This document shows, one piece after another, positions 16,152 through 24,069 of a stretch of 34,980 nucleotides of DNA; positions within the stretch are counted from its first letter, which is position 1, and the number at the start of each line of letters is the position of its first letter. The stretch is from an uncultured Acetobacteraceae bacterium (lineage in GTDB: Bacteria; Pseudomonadota; Alphaproteobacteria; Acetobacterales; Acetobacteraceae). A program made the translations under genes and the position numbers. The stretch covers positions 1-34,980 of the forward strand of contig CALMAB010000712.1 in NCBI GenBank assembly GCA_937858325.1. The letters are read 5' to 3'. The notes under the pieces were generated by a model that saw nothing but the letters and a program-made list of their open reading frames with translations, was not told the DNA's origin and made no database searches.

Positions 16152-17616
16152 GTGCGGAGCCTAAAACCGCAACCTCCTTCGTCAACACCGCCGGCAGCGT
16201 CTTCAGCAAAATGGCGATGTCGTGCCACAAGGACCAATTCCGCACATACCAGACATCGAGGGACACGCGATGCTCGTAGGTCGTGTTGCTCCGTCCGCTG
16301 ACCTGCCAAAGCCCGGTGATCCCCGGCTTGGTTTCAAAGTAGTAGGAGATGTCGCGGCCGTAGCGCGGGATTTCGGCGTCGATGATCGGGCGGGGGCCGA
16401 CCAGGCTCATCTCGCCGCGGACGACGTTGAGCAGTTGCGGCAGCTCGTCGAGGCTCGTCTTGCGGAGCACCCGGCCGATGGGGGTGATGCGGGGGTCATC
16501 CTGGAGCTTATGCGTCGCCAGCCATTGCGCCTTTGCCTGCGGATCGGTGTCAAGCACCTGGTGCAGCACCCCGTCCGCGTTCGTGACCATGGAGCGGAAC
16601 TTGAAGCAGCGGAACGTCCGCCCGTTTTCGCCGACCCGGCGGTGGCCGAACAGCGCCGGACCGCCATCGGCACGGATCAGCATGGCAAGCGCCAAGAAGA
16701 GCGGCGACAGGACCACCAGCAGGAGCAACGCCACTGCCTGGTCGAACAGCGCCTTGACGAAGCGGCTGATCGGACGCGCAAGGTTGTTGCCATACACCAG
16801 CAACGTCACGTCGTGGGTGAAGAAGTACTGGCTGTCAAAGGCGCTGACCGGCAGCCCGTCGAAAGCCGGCACGAGCGCGAAGGGCACGCGCTCGCGCGAC
16901 AGGTCCTCGGCGAAACGGGCCGCCTCACCGGAGATGTCGCCCCGCGTCGCGATGACCGCGAACTCCGCATCGTGCTGCTCCAGCAGCCACGTCCCGCGGC
17001 CCGGAGCGTGGTTGACCGCGTGCAAACCGACCGAGGCGACCACTTCGTAGCCGAGCCGGGCATCCGACTGGAACGCCGCCCGCGTTGATTTCAGGGCGGC
17101 GTCGTCGCCGATAATGAGGGTGCGCAGCCGCCACACGCCGAAGTCGTCAAGGATCGTCCGGGCCAGCTTGCGCATCAGGAGCAGGCAGGGCAGGAGCAGG
17201 ACCCAGCGGGATACGCTTTCAAACCCGAGGTGCGAGCCGTAAACGATGACGCGGATGTAGCTGTCGCACAGGAAGCCGATGGCCAACCCCGCTGCGAGGC
17301 TACGCAGTTCCGTCCAGATGGGCACACGCAAGGTGTAATGGCCGCGGCAGCCGAAATAAGCGACGAGCAGGCCGGCGACGAGCAGGCTGCCCCACCCGTG
17401 CCAACCGAATCCTTGGGTGGGGATCTGGCGCAACACCAGGTCCAGGGATACGTTGGCAAAGGTCATATGGGCGAACAACCCCGCCGCCGCCGCCAGGAAC
17501 AGCGCAACGATGTCGGCAGAGAACATTGCCATCCAGCGGATCGTCGCTGGCCTGAACGGCGCGCGTCGAACACGCGATTGTGACGAAGTCTCACGCGTTA
17601 GAGAGTTGACATGCAT
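16093..17616 (-). CDS. Polyprenyl-phosphate glycosyl-1-phosphate transferase (GumD/WbaP type)
   Basis: A 507-residue priming enzyme that transfers a sugar-1-phosphate to undecaprenyl phosphate, starting repeat-unit assembly at the inner membrane. Four membrane helices (about 28-50, 73-90, 107-125, 137-155) are followed by a Rossmann-like central domain (165-280). A fifth hydrophobic segment (293-314) opens the bacterial sugar transferase domain: 'GHRRVGENGRTFRCFKFRSM', 'KTSLDELPQLLNVVRGEMSLVGPRP' with the catalytic Asp-Glu at 390-391, and 'KPGITGLWQVSGRS'. Order and length match GumD, AceA and WbaP. The substrate (glucose or galactose) cannot be read. A palindromic region at 17655-17694 lies in its leader. 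Confidence 0.92.
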   Translation of the reverse strand: MHVNSLTRETSSQSRVRRAPFRPATIRWMAMFSADIVALFLAAAAGLFAHMTFANVSLDLVLRQIPTQGFGWHGWGSLLVAGLLVAYFGCRGHYTLRVPIWTELRSLAAGLAIGFLCDSYIRVIVYGSHLGFESVSRWVLLLPCLLLMRKLARTILDDFGVWRLRTLIIGDDAALKSTRAAFQSDARLGYEVVASVGLHAVNHAPGRGTWLLEQHDAEFAVIATRGDISGEAARFAEDLSRERVPFALVPAFDGLPVSAFDSQYFFTHDVTLLVYGNNLARPISRFVKALFDQAVALLLLVVLSPLFLALAMLIRADGGPALFGHRRVGENGRTFRCFKFRSMVTNADGVLHQVLDTDPQAKAQWLATHKLQDDPRITPIGRVLRKTSLDELPQLLNVVRGEMSLVGPRPIIDAEIPRYGRDISYYFETKPGITGLWQVSGRSNTTYEHRVSLDVWYVRNWSLWHDIAILLKTLPAVLTKEVAVLGSALKRSGWLWGSSRHGASCAG

Positions 17617-17654
17617 CCGTAGATTCCCCGCCCATCGCCTCGGTCAGCTGCATA

Positions 17655-17694
17655 AGATGTAAACGCTATTCACAAGGGACGGTCCCTTACATCT
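17655..17694. promoter_or_regulatory. Nested palindromes in the leader of the priming transferase gene
   Basis: An outer inverted repeat, AGATGTAA (17655-17662) and TTACATCT (17687-17694), encloses an inner palindrome AAGGGAC-G-GTCCCTT (17674-17688). On the minus strand, TTGTGA followed 15-16 bases later by TATGCA could be a -35/-10 pair next to the inner palindrome, about 40-70 bp before ATG 17616. This is a good candidate operator for control of polysaccharide initiation. The regulator is unknown. Confidence 0.45.
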
Positions 17695-17850
17695 GTTAAC
17701 GCGGACTATGCCGCAACGCACACAAAACGCCGATCACGTATCGTTGACGGCGCCCATGCGAGCCGCGGCGGTGCTTGGCTGATGAGGTGGGGATGCAGAA
17801 GCGTAACGGTAAATACCAATCAACTCATGTGGTTGTCCCGCTACAATGCT

Positions 17851-17869
17851 TGTGGCGGGTTCGCCACAG
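17851..17869. terminator. Short hairpin after the export lipoprotein gene
   Basis: TGTGGCG-GGTT-CGCCACA, a 7-bp perfect stem with a 4-base loop, just beyond the stop codon of the minus-strand OPX gene. No strong T-run is present, so termination strength is uncertain. Confidence 0.4.
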
Positions 17870-17873
17870 TCGG

Positions 17874-18473
17874 CTAGAAGATCCGCTCGAACACCGTGAT
17901 GACGTCGCCGGGTTGAACCAGCGTCTCCCGTATGGCGCCGCCCTCGGTCGTTTCCGGAGTCTTGTTGCTGGTGCGGACGATTGAGAACCGGTTCGTAACC
18001 GCGCGATAGGTGAAGCCGCCGGCCACCGCCGCCGCCGTGACGACGGTCATGGCAGGCTGATAAGGATACTGCCCCGGGCGGGCCACCTCGCCCAAGATGA
18101 AGATCGGCCGGTAGGCGATCACCTCGACCGAGACGCTGGGGTTCCTGTACAGCTTGGACCGGGTCAGCGCCTGGGCGACCGACGCCTCCAACTGCTTCGG
18201 GGTCAGGCCGCCAGCGTGTACGTCGCCAACGAGCGGCAGGGCGATCTCCCCGGCCGCATCGACCCGGAACTCGCCCGTCAACTGCTGCTCGCCGAACGTG
18301 ATGATGCGGATCTGGTCGCCCGGTCCCAACGTGTAGATGCTGGCATTCACATCGGGAACGGGCGGAAGCCCGGAACCACTGCAGCCCACAAGGCCAACCA
18401 TCGGCGCCGCCGCGATGCCGGCCAATGCGACCCGCCTCGACAGCAATCCGGGCCTTGTACTTGTCACACGCAT
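17874..18473 (-). CDS. Short polysaccharide export (OPX/GumB-type) lipoprotein
   Basis: A 199-residue outer-membrane-associated lipoprotein. The signal ends in lipobox LVGC with Cys 31. The polysaccharide-export domain follows ('YTLGPGDQIRIITFGEQQLTGEFRVDAAGEIALPLVGDVHAGGLTPKQLE', about 47-97), then an SLBB-like part ('VSVEVIAYRPIFILGEVARPGQYPYQPAMTVVTAAAVAGGFTYRA'). It ends right after 'VQPGDVITVFERIF', so it lacks the extra SLBB domain and the C-terminal amphipathic helix with which full Wza forms its outer-membrane pore. GumB of the xanthan system is similarly short. AGGAGA precedes ATG 18473. The divergent beta-barrel gene is the obvious candidate for the missing pore. Confidence 0.9.
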   Translation of the reverse strand: MRVTSTRPGLLSRRVALAGIAAAPMVGLVGCSGSGLPPVPDVNASIYTLGPGDQIRIITFGEQQLTGEFRVDAAGEIALPLVGDVHAGGLTPKQLEASVAQALTRSKLYRNPSVSVEVIAYRPIFILGEVARPGQYPYQPAMTVVTAAAVAGGFTYRAVTNRFSIVRTSNKTPETTEGGAIRETLVQPGDVITVFERIF

Positions 18474-18706
18474 GACGTTCTCCTGATTTCGGCATCCATC
18501 TTAGCATGTTATGGCCGGATTGGTTGCACCGTCGAGAGCAACGGCCGCGCTTGGAGCACGATCAGGCATAAACGTTGCATCTGGGCCGCACGGCACGACC
18601 ATAATCGGGGGTGGCTCTCCCCAACCCCGTCTTGGACCGCCTTTGCCCTTGACCGCACCGGCACGGTCGTGTCCTTGCGGGAACGATGGATGGCGGCGGA
18701 GGGGTC

Positions 18707-20086
18707 ATGGCACGGTCAGGAACACGGCGGCGCCTGTCGTGTGTCGGGGTCGGCCTGCTGGCGTGGGGCTTCTCGTCAGGCGCCCATGCGCAGTACGTTG
18801 AAAGCTACTTCCCTACGGGCGTGCCAGGCTTTGACCGTGATCAAGGGGTGACGGTGCTGTCCCGGCTCCGGCCCTTGTATGATGAACCCGGCGTGCGGCT
18901 CGGGGCCTACACCGTCAACGCGCGCTTGGACGAAAGCGTCGGCTACGACTCGAACATCCTGGGCATCAGCGGTGGGCCGAGCAGCGGCTTTGTCAGGACA
19001 TCGCCCTCGGTCAGCGCCAATTCCAACTGGTCCCGCAACCGCTTCGGCATCTCCGTCAGCGCGGACAACTACTCGTACTTCACCGCCTCGCCGCAAAACT
19101 ACACCAACTACAACGTTTCGGTAGGCGGCGGTTACACGATTGGCCGGCATGATCTGGACATCGGCTACTCGCACTTCCGGCAGCACACGTTGGGCACGGA
19201 CATCGGCGCCATCGCGACGACGACGCCGCTGCCCTACGACGTCGATGCCGTCCGCGCGGACTACACGATTGAGGCCGGCCGTTTCTCCTTCGTACCCAAC
19301 GTCGATGTGCGCCTGTTCCAATTCGGCAGTGCCCCCGTCCTCGGGCAGCCGACCAACCAAAACTTCCGCGACCGGACGGTGCTGCTGGGCGGCGTCACGA
19401 CGCGCTACAGCCTCAGCGACCAGCGCAGCATTTTGGTCGTGCTGCAGGGCATCAACTCGCACTACATCCGGCCGCAGAACGGGCAGGTCAGCAACAACTC
19501 GAAAAGCGTCCTGCTCCTGGCTGGCATCGACTACCAGGCGACCGGCTTGTGGCGCTACCGCCTGCTCGGCGGGGTCGAGGTGCGGGACTTCCAATCGTCC
19601 GTTTACGGCACCCGCACGGCCCCCATTGCCGAGGCGAACGTGATCTACACGCCGACGGGGCTGACCACCCTGACCGGCTACGTGCGGCGGCAGATCGAGG
19701 ACGCGCAAGCGGAGGGGACCGCCGGCTACACCCTCACGACAACCGGCGTCGTCGTGGACCATGAACTCCAGCGCAACGTCCTGCTGCAGGGCCGGGGCAG
19801 CTTCCAGGCGGCGGAATATTTCCAATCTACCGGCACCACGACGAGCTACACGCTGGGCGGCGGCGTGAACTGGCTGGTCAACCGCCGCTTGCGCTTGTCC
19901 GCTGATTACGACTTCACGCAGCAGAGCAGTCCCGGCAACACAACGGTCGTCGGCACCCAAGTCGTGACGTCGCCGCTCAGCACCACCCAGCAGTTGATTA
20001 CACCCACCAGCCAAGCGTTGAACACGCTGACCACGGGCAACTACAACCGTAACGTCCTGCTGTTCGGCATCCACCTGGCGTTGTGA
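18707..20086 (+). CDS. Outer-membrane beta-barrel protein of the polysaccharide locus
   Basis: A 459-residue outer-membrane protein. GGCGGAGGGG lies just before ATG 18707. The signal peptide ends at AHA|QY (about residue 28). The mature chain is a succession of amphipathic beta strands with aromatic girdles ('RLDESVGYDSNILGIS', 'FGISVSADNYSYF', 'NVSVGGGYTIGRHDLDIGYSHF', 'LRLSADYDFTQQ'), closing with the strand NVLLFGIHLAL. It resembles the BBP2/GumK-neighbour type barrels linked to capsule and EPS loci. It is divergent from the short OPX gene with 233 bp between starts. It probably forms the outer-membrane channel, or part of it, for the exported polymer; that function is inferred. Confidence 0.82.
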   Translation: MARSGTRRRLSCVGVGLLAWGFSSGAHAQYVESYFPTGVPGFDRDQGVTVLSRLRPLYDEPGVRLGAYTVNARLDESVGYDSNILGISGGPSSGFVRTSPSVSANSNWSRNRFGISVSADNYSYFTASPQNYTNYNVSVGGGYTIGRHDLDIGYSHFRQHTLGTDIGAIATTTPLPYDVDAVRADYTIEAGRFSFVPNVDVRLFQFGSAPVLGQPTNQNFRDRTVLLGGVTTRYSLSDQRSILVVLQGINSHYIRPQNGQVSNNSKSVLLLAGIDYQATGLWRYRLLGGVEVRDFQSSVYGTRTAPIAEANVIYTPTGLTTLTGYVRRQIEDAQAEGTAGYTLTTTGVVVDHELQRNVLLQGRGSFQAAEYFQSTGTTTSYTLGGGVNWLVNRRLRLSADYDFTQQSSPGNTTVVGTQVVTSPLSTTQQLITPTSQALNTLTTGNYNRNVLLFGIHLAL

Positions 20087-20090
20087 AGCG

Positions 20091-20112
20091 GCGGCCAGCC
20101 CGGCCTGGCCGC
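20091..20112. terminator. Hairpin between convergent barrel and AAA ATPase genes
   Basis: GCGGCCAG (20091-20098) and CTGGCCGC (20105-20112) make a perfect 8-bp stem with a 6-base loop, exactly between two convergent stop codons. It could serve both directions, although there is no T-run. Confidence 0.45.
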
Positions 20113-20120
20113 GCCTGCCG

Positions 20121-21443
20121 TCAGCCGAACGCGCCCCCGTTGTGGAGCGGCAGCCCACGGTCGAGCGCTTCCCGCATGAGGATGTAGTGCTGCAGCATCG
20201 GTTCGGAGAAAGCAAAACAGTCTGGGCCGATGCTCCGGCAGGCCCGCACCGTGCCGGTGTCCATGAGCCGCTCCCACACGCCCGGCTCCAGCCAATGGTC
20301 GGCGATGTAGTGCGCGCCTTCGTGCTCGGACACGATGAAGCGGGCAAAGCGGTCCTGCTCCCCGGCGGCGATGGCGCGCAGGCTTTCGAGCATCCCACGG
20401 TCGCGCTCGCCTCCCGTGATCCCTTGGTAGATCGCGGCCACGCGGGGATCGGCCTCGTCCACCGCCCGGCGGAAGGCCGCCAATAGGTCCGGCGGCTCGA
20501 CCTCCGGCGACGCGCGTGCAATCGCCTCCGTCCCCGCGTGCAATCCGAGAAGCTGGGCCACGTACGGCACGCCGCGGGCGACGTTCACGACGGCGTGGCG
20601 CACCTCCGGCAGAAACTCGATCCCGGCGTCCCGGCCGCCTTGCACAAGGATCTCGTCGATCTCGGTGTCGGACAGCAGCGGCAGGGCAAGGCCGAGGATG
20701 TTGCGCTGGATGGACGGGTGCCGCCCGACCAGTTCCTCAAGGCTGTCGGACACGCCGACGATGATGAAGCTGATCGCCGCGCCGCGGTCGGAGGCCTGCT
20801 TGATCGCGTCGGCGAACCAGGTCCGCGTCGCCGAGTCTTCCACGCGGTCGAACTCGTCCGCGATCAGCACGACGTGACGCCCGGCGAGACGGCCGGGCAG
20901 GGCGGCCACGTCGCGCGGCTGCACCCGGGCGCGCGGCAACGCGGCCTCGCACCCTTCAAGCTCGTCGTCCTGCACGATGGGCGCCGCCAGCATCGATTTC
21001 GGCAGGTCGCGCGCCAGCCCGCGCACGATGTCCTCGAAGCAGCTGTCAAAGGAGCAGGTGTAGCGGCCGACCATGTAGCCGGAACTCCGGGCGGCCGAGG
21101 CCACCAGGTTCACAAGGGAGGTCTTGCCGCGCCCGCGCTCGCCGTATAGCACGACGTGCGCCCGGTCGAGCGCGATGGCGCGGAAAATCCGCAGCAGCTC
21201 CGTCTGCCGTCCGCTGACCCGGCGCGAGCTGCGCTGCGGGCGCGTCGGCGTGAACACCTCGCGCAACGCGTGCTGCTGGGAAGGCGACGGCGCGATGTCG
21301 GTGGGGGAGGGGCCGCCAGGACGCGCGACGCCTGGGCGCGGAGGCATACTGAGGCGGGGCGCCGCGGCGTGCCGGGACGGCGCCAGGGAAACCTCCGGCG
21401 CAGGACGCGGCGAACGGCGGAGCATGCGCGTGACGAAACTCAT
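20121..21443 (-). CDS. ExeA/Orc-type AAA ATPase
   Basis: A 440-residue ATPase from ATG 21443 (a TTG at 21473 is an alternative). A Pro/Arg-rich N-terminal 70 residues precede 'VSGRQTELLRIFRAIALDRAHVVLYGERGRGKTSL', with Walker A at 101-109. Walker B is 'VVLIADEFDRV' (191-201, D196-E197) and a sensor-1-like strand follows at 'ISFIIVGVSDS'. Unlike the GspA-like protein at 10924, all ATPase residues are intact. The C-terminal half is helical ('FLPEVRHAVVNVARGVPYVAQLLGLHA') and then shows no known domain. Such ATPases sit in many exopolysaccharide and secretion loci. No membrane segment is seen, so it may be a cytoplasmic regulator or motor. Its exact role is unknown. Confidence 0.82.
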   Translation of the reverse strand: MSFVTRMLRRSPRPAPEVSLAPSRHAAAPRLSMPPRPGVARPGGPSPTDIAPSPSQQHALREVFTPTRPQRSSRRVSGRQTELLRIFRAIALDRAHVVLYGERGRGKTSLVNLVASAARSSGYMVGRYTCSFDSCFEDIVRGLARDLPKSMLAAPIVQDDELEGCEAALPRARVQPRDVAALPGRLAGRHVVLIADEFDRVEDSATRTWFADAIKQASDRGAAISFIIVGVSDSLEELVGRHPSIQRNILGLALPLLSDTEIDEILVQGGRDAGIEFLPEVRHAVVNVARGVPYVAQLLGLHAGTEAIARASPEVEPPDLLAAFRRAVDEADPRVAAIYQGITGGERDRGMLESLRAIAAGEQDRFARFIVSEHEGAHYIADHWLEPGVWERLMDTGTVRACRSIGPDCFAFSEPMLQHYILMREALDRGLPLHNGGAFG

Positions 21444-21544
21444 GGATGGAAGTAAATCACCTAGATGCTGCAATGCAACGCAAACCGTCGAACCATTTGG
21501 CGGATTTCAAGCAACACGTTCGCGTGACTCCCCGGAGATACTTT

Positions 21545-22816
21545 GTGCGCTTGACATTTCTGAACACGCTCTACCCACCCTACGGCGCGGCTGGGGCGGA
21601 GACGACGCTTCGCGTGCTCGCGCAACAGATGATGGGCCGCGGCCATGATTGCAACGTGGTGACGCTCACCCCGGGACGGCGGGCCGAGGCGCGCGAGATC
21701 GACGGCATCCCCGTACACTACATCCCGCTTGCAAACGTCTTTTGGCCGCACGGCGCAAGTAAAACAATGCCGTGGCGGCTCATGTTCCAAGCAGTGGAGG
21801 CATTCAACCCCGTGATGCAGCGGCGGCTCACCCGCTTGCTGCGCCGCTTGTCCCCTGATGTCGTGAACTTCCACAACCTCCAGGGCTTCTCGGCCTCGGT
21901 ATGGGCGGCGGCGCAGGGCCTGGGCATTCCCATCGTGCAAACGTTGCACGACTACTACACGGCCTGCCCGCGCAGCGCCATGTGGCGGCCCGGCCGGGGC
22001 AACTGCACGTCGCTTTGCGCGGAGTGCCGGGTGTTCAGCCGTCCGCGCCGGGCCATGTCGCGGATCCCGGACATGGTGACTTGCGTCAGCAACCGGGTGT
22101 TTGACCGCCTCACCGCGGCGGGCGCCTTTCCCCGCGCCGTGACGGGACGGCAGCCCATCCGCATCATCCGCGGCAACAACGCGGCGGACGCGCTGCCCGA
22201 GGCCGCGCCACCGGTGTCCCGCACGCCGCTCCGCCTGGGCTTCATGGGACGGCTCGACCCGTCCAAAGGCTTGGAGAACCTGATCGACGCGGTCCGGCGC
22301 TTGCCGGATGGCGCGGCTTCCCTCAGCATCGCCGGAACGGGAAAGCCCGACTACACGGCGGCGCTGCACGCGCGGGCGGCGAACGCGGCGGGCATCACCT
22401 TTGTCGGCCACGCCGCGCCGCCGGAATTCTTCCCATCCATCGACCTGCTGGTGGTTCCCTCGGTTTGGGAGGACCCGTTTCCCCGCGTGTACCATGAGGC
22501 CCTGGCCTACGGCGTGCCGAGCCTGGCGACGCCGCTGGGCGGGCTTTCGGAGGTGGTCGAGCATGGCCGCAACGGCTTCCTCATCGCGGGAACCGACGCG
22601 GAGGCGCTGTTCGCCAGTCTGACGGCGCTGATCAGCACTCCGTGGGATCGCGCAGCCGTGTTCGCGGAATGCCGCAAAGCCGCCGCAAACTTCGCGCCCT
22701 CTCGCATCACCGCCGAATACGAGGCAGTGCTGGAGGCAGCCGCCGCCCGCCGGCCGGTCCCGGAAGGGGCCGGCGCATTCTGGCGCGGCGCAACGGCCCA
22801 GCCCTGCCACTTGTAA
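21545..22816 (+). CDS. Glycosyltransferase family 4
   Basis: A 423-residue GT-B fold glycosyltransferase. I choose GTG 21545: GGAG is 7 bp upstream and the protein then begins 'MRLTFLNTLYPPYGAAGAET', the classic family N-terminus; the longer frame from 21446 adds 33 residues of no character. The donor-binding half shows 'LRLGFMGRLDPSKGLENLIDAV', 'GTGKPDY', 'ITFVGHAAPPEFFPSIDLLVVPSVWEDPFPRVYHEALAYGVPSLATPLGGLSEVVEHGRNGFL' with the EX7E pattern starting at the E of YHEAL. It uses a nucleotide-sugar with retention of configuration. It is the first gene of a plus-strand pair with the membrane GT2 that follows 22 bp later. Confidence 0.9.
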   Translation: MRLTFLNTLYPPYGAAGAETTLRVLAQQMMGRGHDCNVVTLTPGRRAEAREIDGIPVHYIPLANVFWPHGASKTMPWRLMFQAVEAFNPVMQRRLTRLLRRLSPDVVNFHNLQGFSASVWAAAQGLGIPIVQTLHDYYTACPRSAMWRPGRGNCTSLCAECRVFSRPRRAMSRIPDMVTCVSNRVFDRLTAAGAFPRAVTGRQPIRIIRGNNAADALPEAAPPVSRTPLRLGFMGRLDPSKGLENLIDAVRRLPDGAASLSIAGTGKPDYTAALHARAANAAGITFVGHAAPPEFFPSIDLLVVPSVWEDPFPRVYHEALAYGVPSLATPLGGLSEVVEHGRNGFLIAGTDAEALFASLTALISTPWDRAAVFAECRKAAANFAPSRITAEYEAVLEAAAARRPVPEGAGAFWRGATAQPCHL

Positions 22817-22838
22817 CGTCCTATCCGGGAGTCCCGCT

Positions 22839-23996
22839 TTGCTGGGTCAGCAACTGCTCGCCGGTGCCTGCGTCCTTGCGGGCATCGGCGTGCATCCATT
22901 CACTACGTATCCCCTGAGCCTGGCGCTGCTTGACCGCTTTCGACCGCGGCTCAGCGTAGCGGCGCGCCCGGCGCAGCCGACCCCGCCGCCCCGCGTGGCG
23001 CTGTGCGTTTGCGCCTACAACGAGGAAAAGGTCATCCGCGCCAAGGCCGACAACATGGTCAGCATGCGCAAGGCGGTGCCCGGCCTGGAACTGCTGGTCT
23101 ATGTCGATGCGTCGTCGGACGGCACGGCCGAAATCCTGCGCGAGTATGACGGCGTGATCACCGTCCACGCCTCGCCGACGCGGCACGGCAAGACCTACGG
23201 GATGAACACGCTCGTCCAGCAGACGGACGCCGACATCCTGGTGTTCTCCGACGCGAACGTCACCTTTGCGCCCGACGCCATCCCCCGGCTGCTGCAGCAA
23301 TTCGACGACCCGGCGGTGGGGTGCGTGTGCGGCCACCTCGTTTACACCCGGGCCAGCGACAGCGCCACGGCGGTGACGGGCTCGCTGTATTGGCGTTTGG
23401 AAGAGGCCATCAAGGAGCTTGAGTCGCGCAGCGGATCGACCATGGGCGCGGACGGGTCGATCTTCGCGATCCGGCGCGCGCTGCACCGCCCGCCGCCGCC
23501 CGACATCATCGACGACATGTTCGTGTCCTTGTCGATCCTGTGCGGCGGCCACCGGATCGTGCGGGCCAGCGACGCGCTGGCTTATGAGGAGGCGGCAACG
23601 CATCCCGGGGACGAGTTCCGGCGCAAGGTCCGCATTGCCTGCCAGGCGTTCAACGTGCACCGGCTGCTGCGGGCCGAGTTGGCCAAGCTTCCGTTGTTCG
23701 ACCGCTACAAGTACGTCTCGCACAAGCTGCTACGCTGGTTCGCGGCCTACCTGATGGGAGCAGCCGTGCTGTGCTTCGCGGCGGGACTGGCTGTATTGGG
23801 TGCATGGAGGCTGTTGCTGCTGTGCGCCCTGGCTGGAGCGGTGTTTCTGGTTGTCGCGCGGCTGCGTCCCGCCGGGCCGTTCGGCAAGCTCCTCGGTATC
23901 GCCGCGGCGTTCGTGGCAACCGGCTTGGGCGTTGCCCAGTCCGTGCGCGGCGAGCGGTTCCAGATCTGGACGCCCCCCGCCTCCGCCCGCGGCTGA
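22839..23996 (+). CDS. Membrane glycosyltransferase family 2 (cellulose-synthase-like)
   Basis: A 385-residue inner-membrane GT2. It begins at TTG 22839 with GGGAG 7 bp upstream. One N-terminal helix is followed by the GT-A domain: 'VALCVCAYNEEKVI', 'LLVYVDASSDGTAEIL', 'HGKTYGMNTLVQQTDADILVFSDANV' (DxN/D metal site), 'TMGADGSIFAIRRAL' and 'IIDDMFVSLSI' (catalytic Asp). Where processive enzymes have QxxRW, this one reads 'RRKVRIACQAFN', so it is probably not a classic polymerase. Three or so hydrophobic helices end the chain ('AAYLMGAAVLCFAAGLAVL', 'LLLLCALAGAVFLVV', 'GIAAAFVATGLGVA'). Likely adds a repeat-unit sugar at the membrane. Confidence 0.86.
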   Translation: MLGQQLLAGACVLAGIGVHPFTTYPLSLALLDRFRPRLSVAARPAQPTPPPRVALCVCAYNEEKVIRAKADNMVSMRKAVPGLELLVYVDASSDGTAEILREYDGVITVHASPTRHGKTYGMNTLVQQTDADILVFSDANVTFAPDAIPRLLQQFDDPAVGCVCGHLVYTRASDSATAVTGSLYWRLEEAIKELESRSGSTMGADGSIFAIRRALHRPPPPDIIDDMFVSLSILCGGHRIVRASDALAYEEAATHPGDEFRRKVRIACQAFNVHRLLRAELAKLPLFDRYKYVSHKLLRWFAAYLMGAAVLCFAAGLAVLGAWRLLLLCALAGAVFLVVARLRPAGPFGKLLGIAAAFVATGLGVAQSVRGERFQIWTPPASARG

Positions 23997-24041
23997 CGCA
24001 GGCAGCTTCGCGCGGAGCTACGGTAGCAGCATAAGCGGAGG

Positions 24042-24069
24042 GACCCGGCATCAGGCTCCTCTCCGGGTC
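24042..24069. terminator. Hairpin between convergent GT2 and Wzc-type genes
   Basis: GACCCGG (24042-24048) pairs with CCGGGTC (24063-24069) across a 14-base loop. It overlaps the last codon of the minus-strand copolymerase gene and follows the GT2 stop by 45 bp. Weak candidate. Confidence 0.3.
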
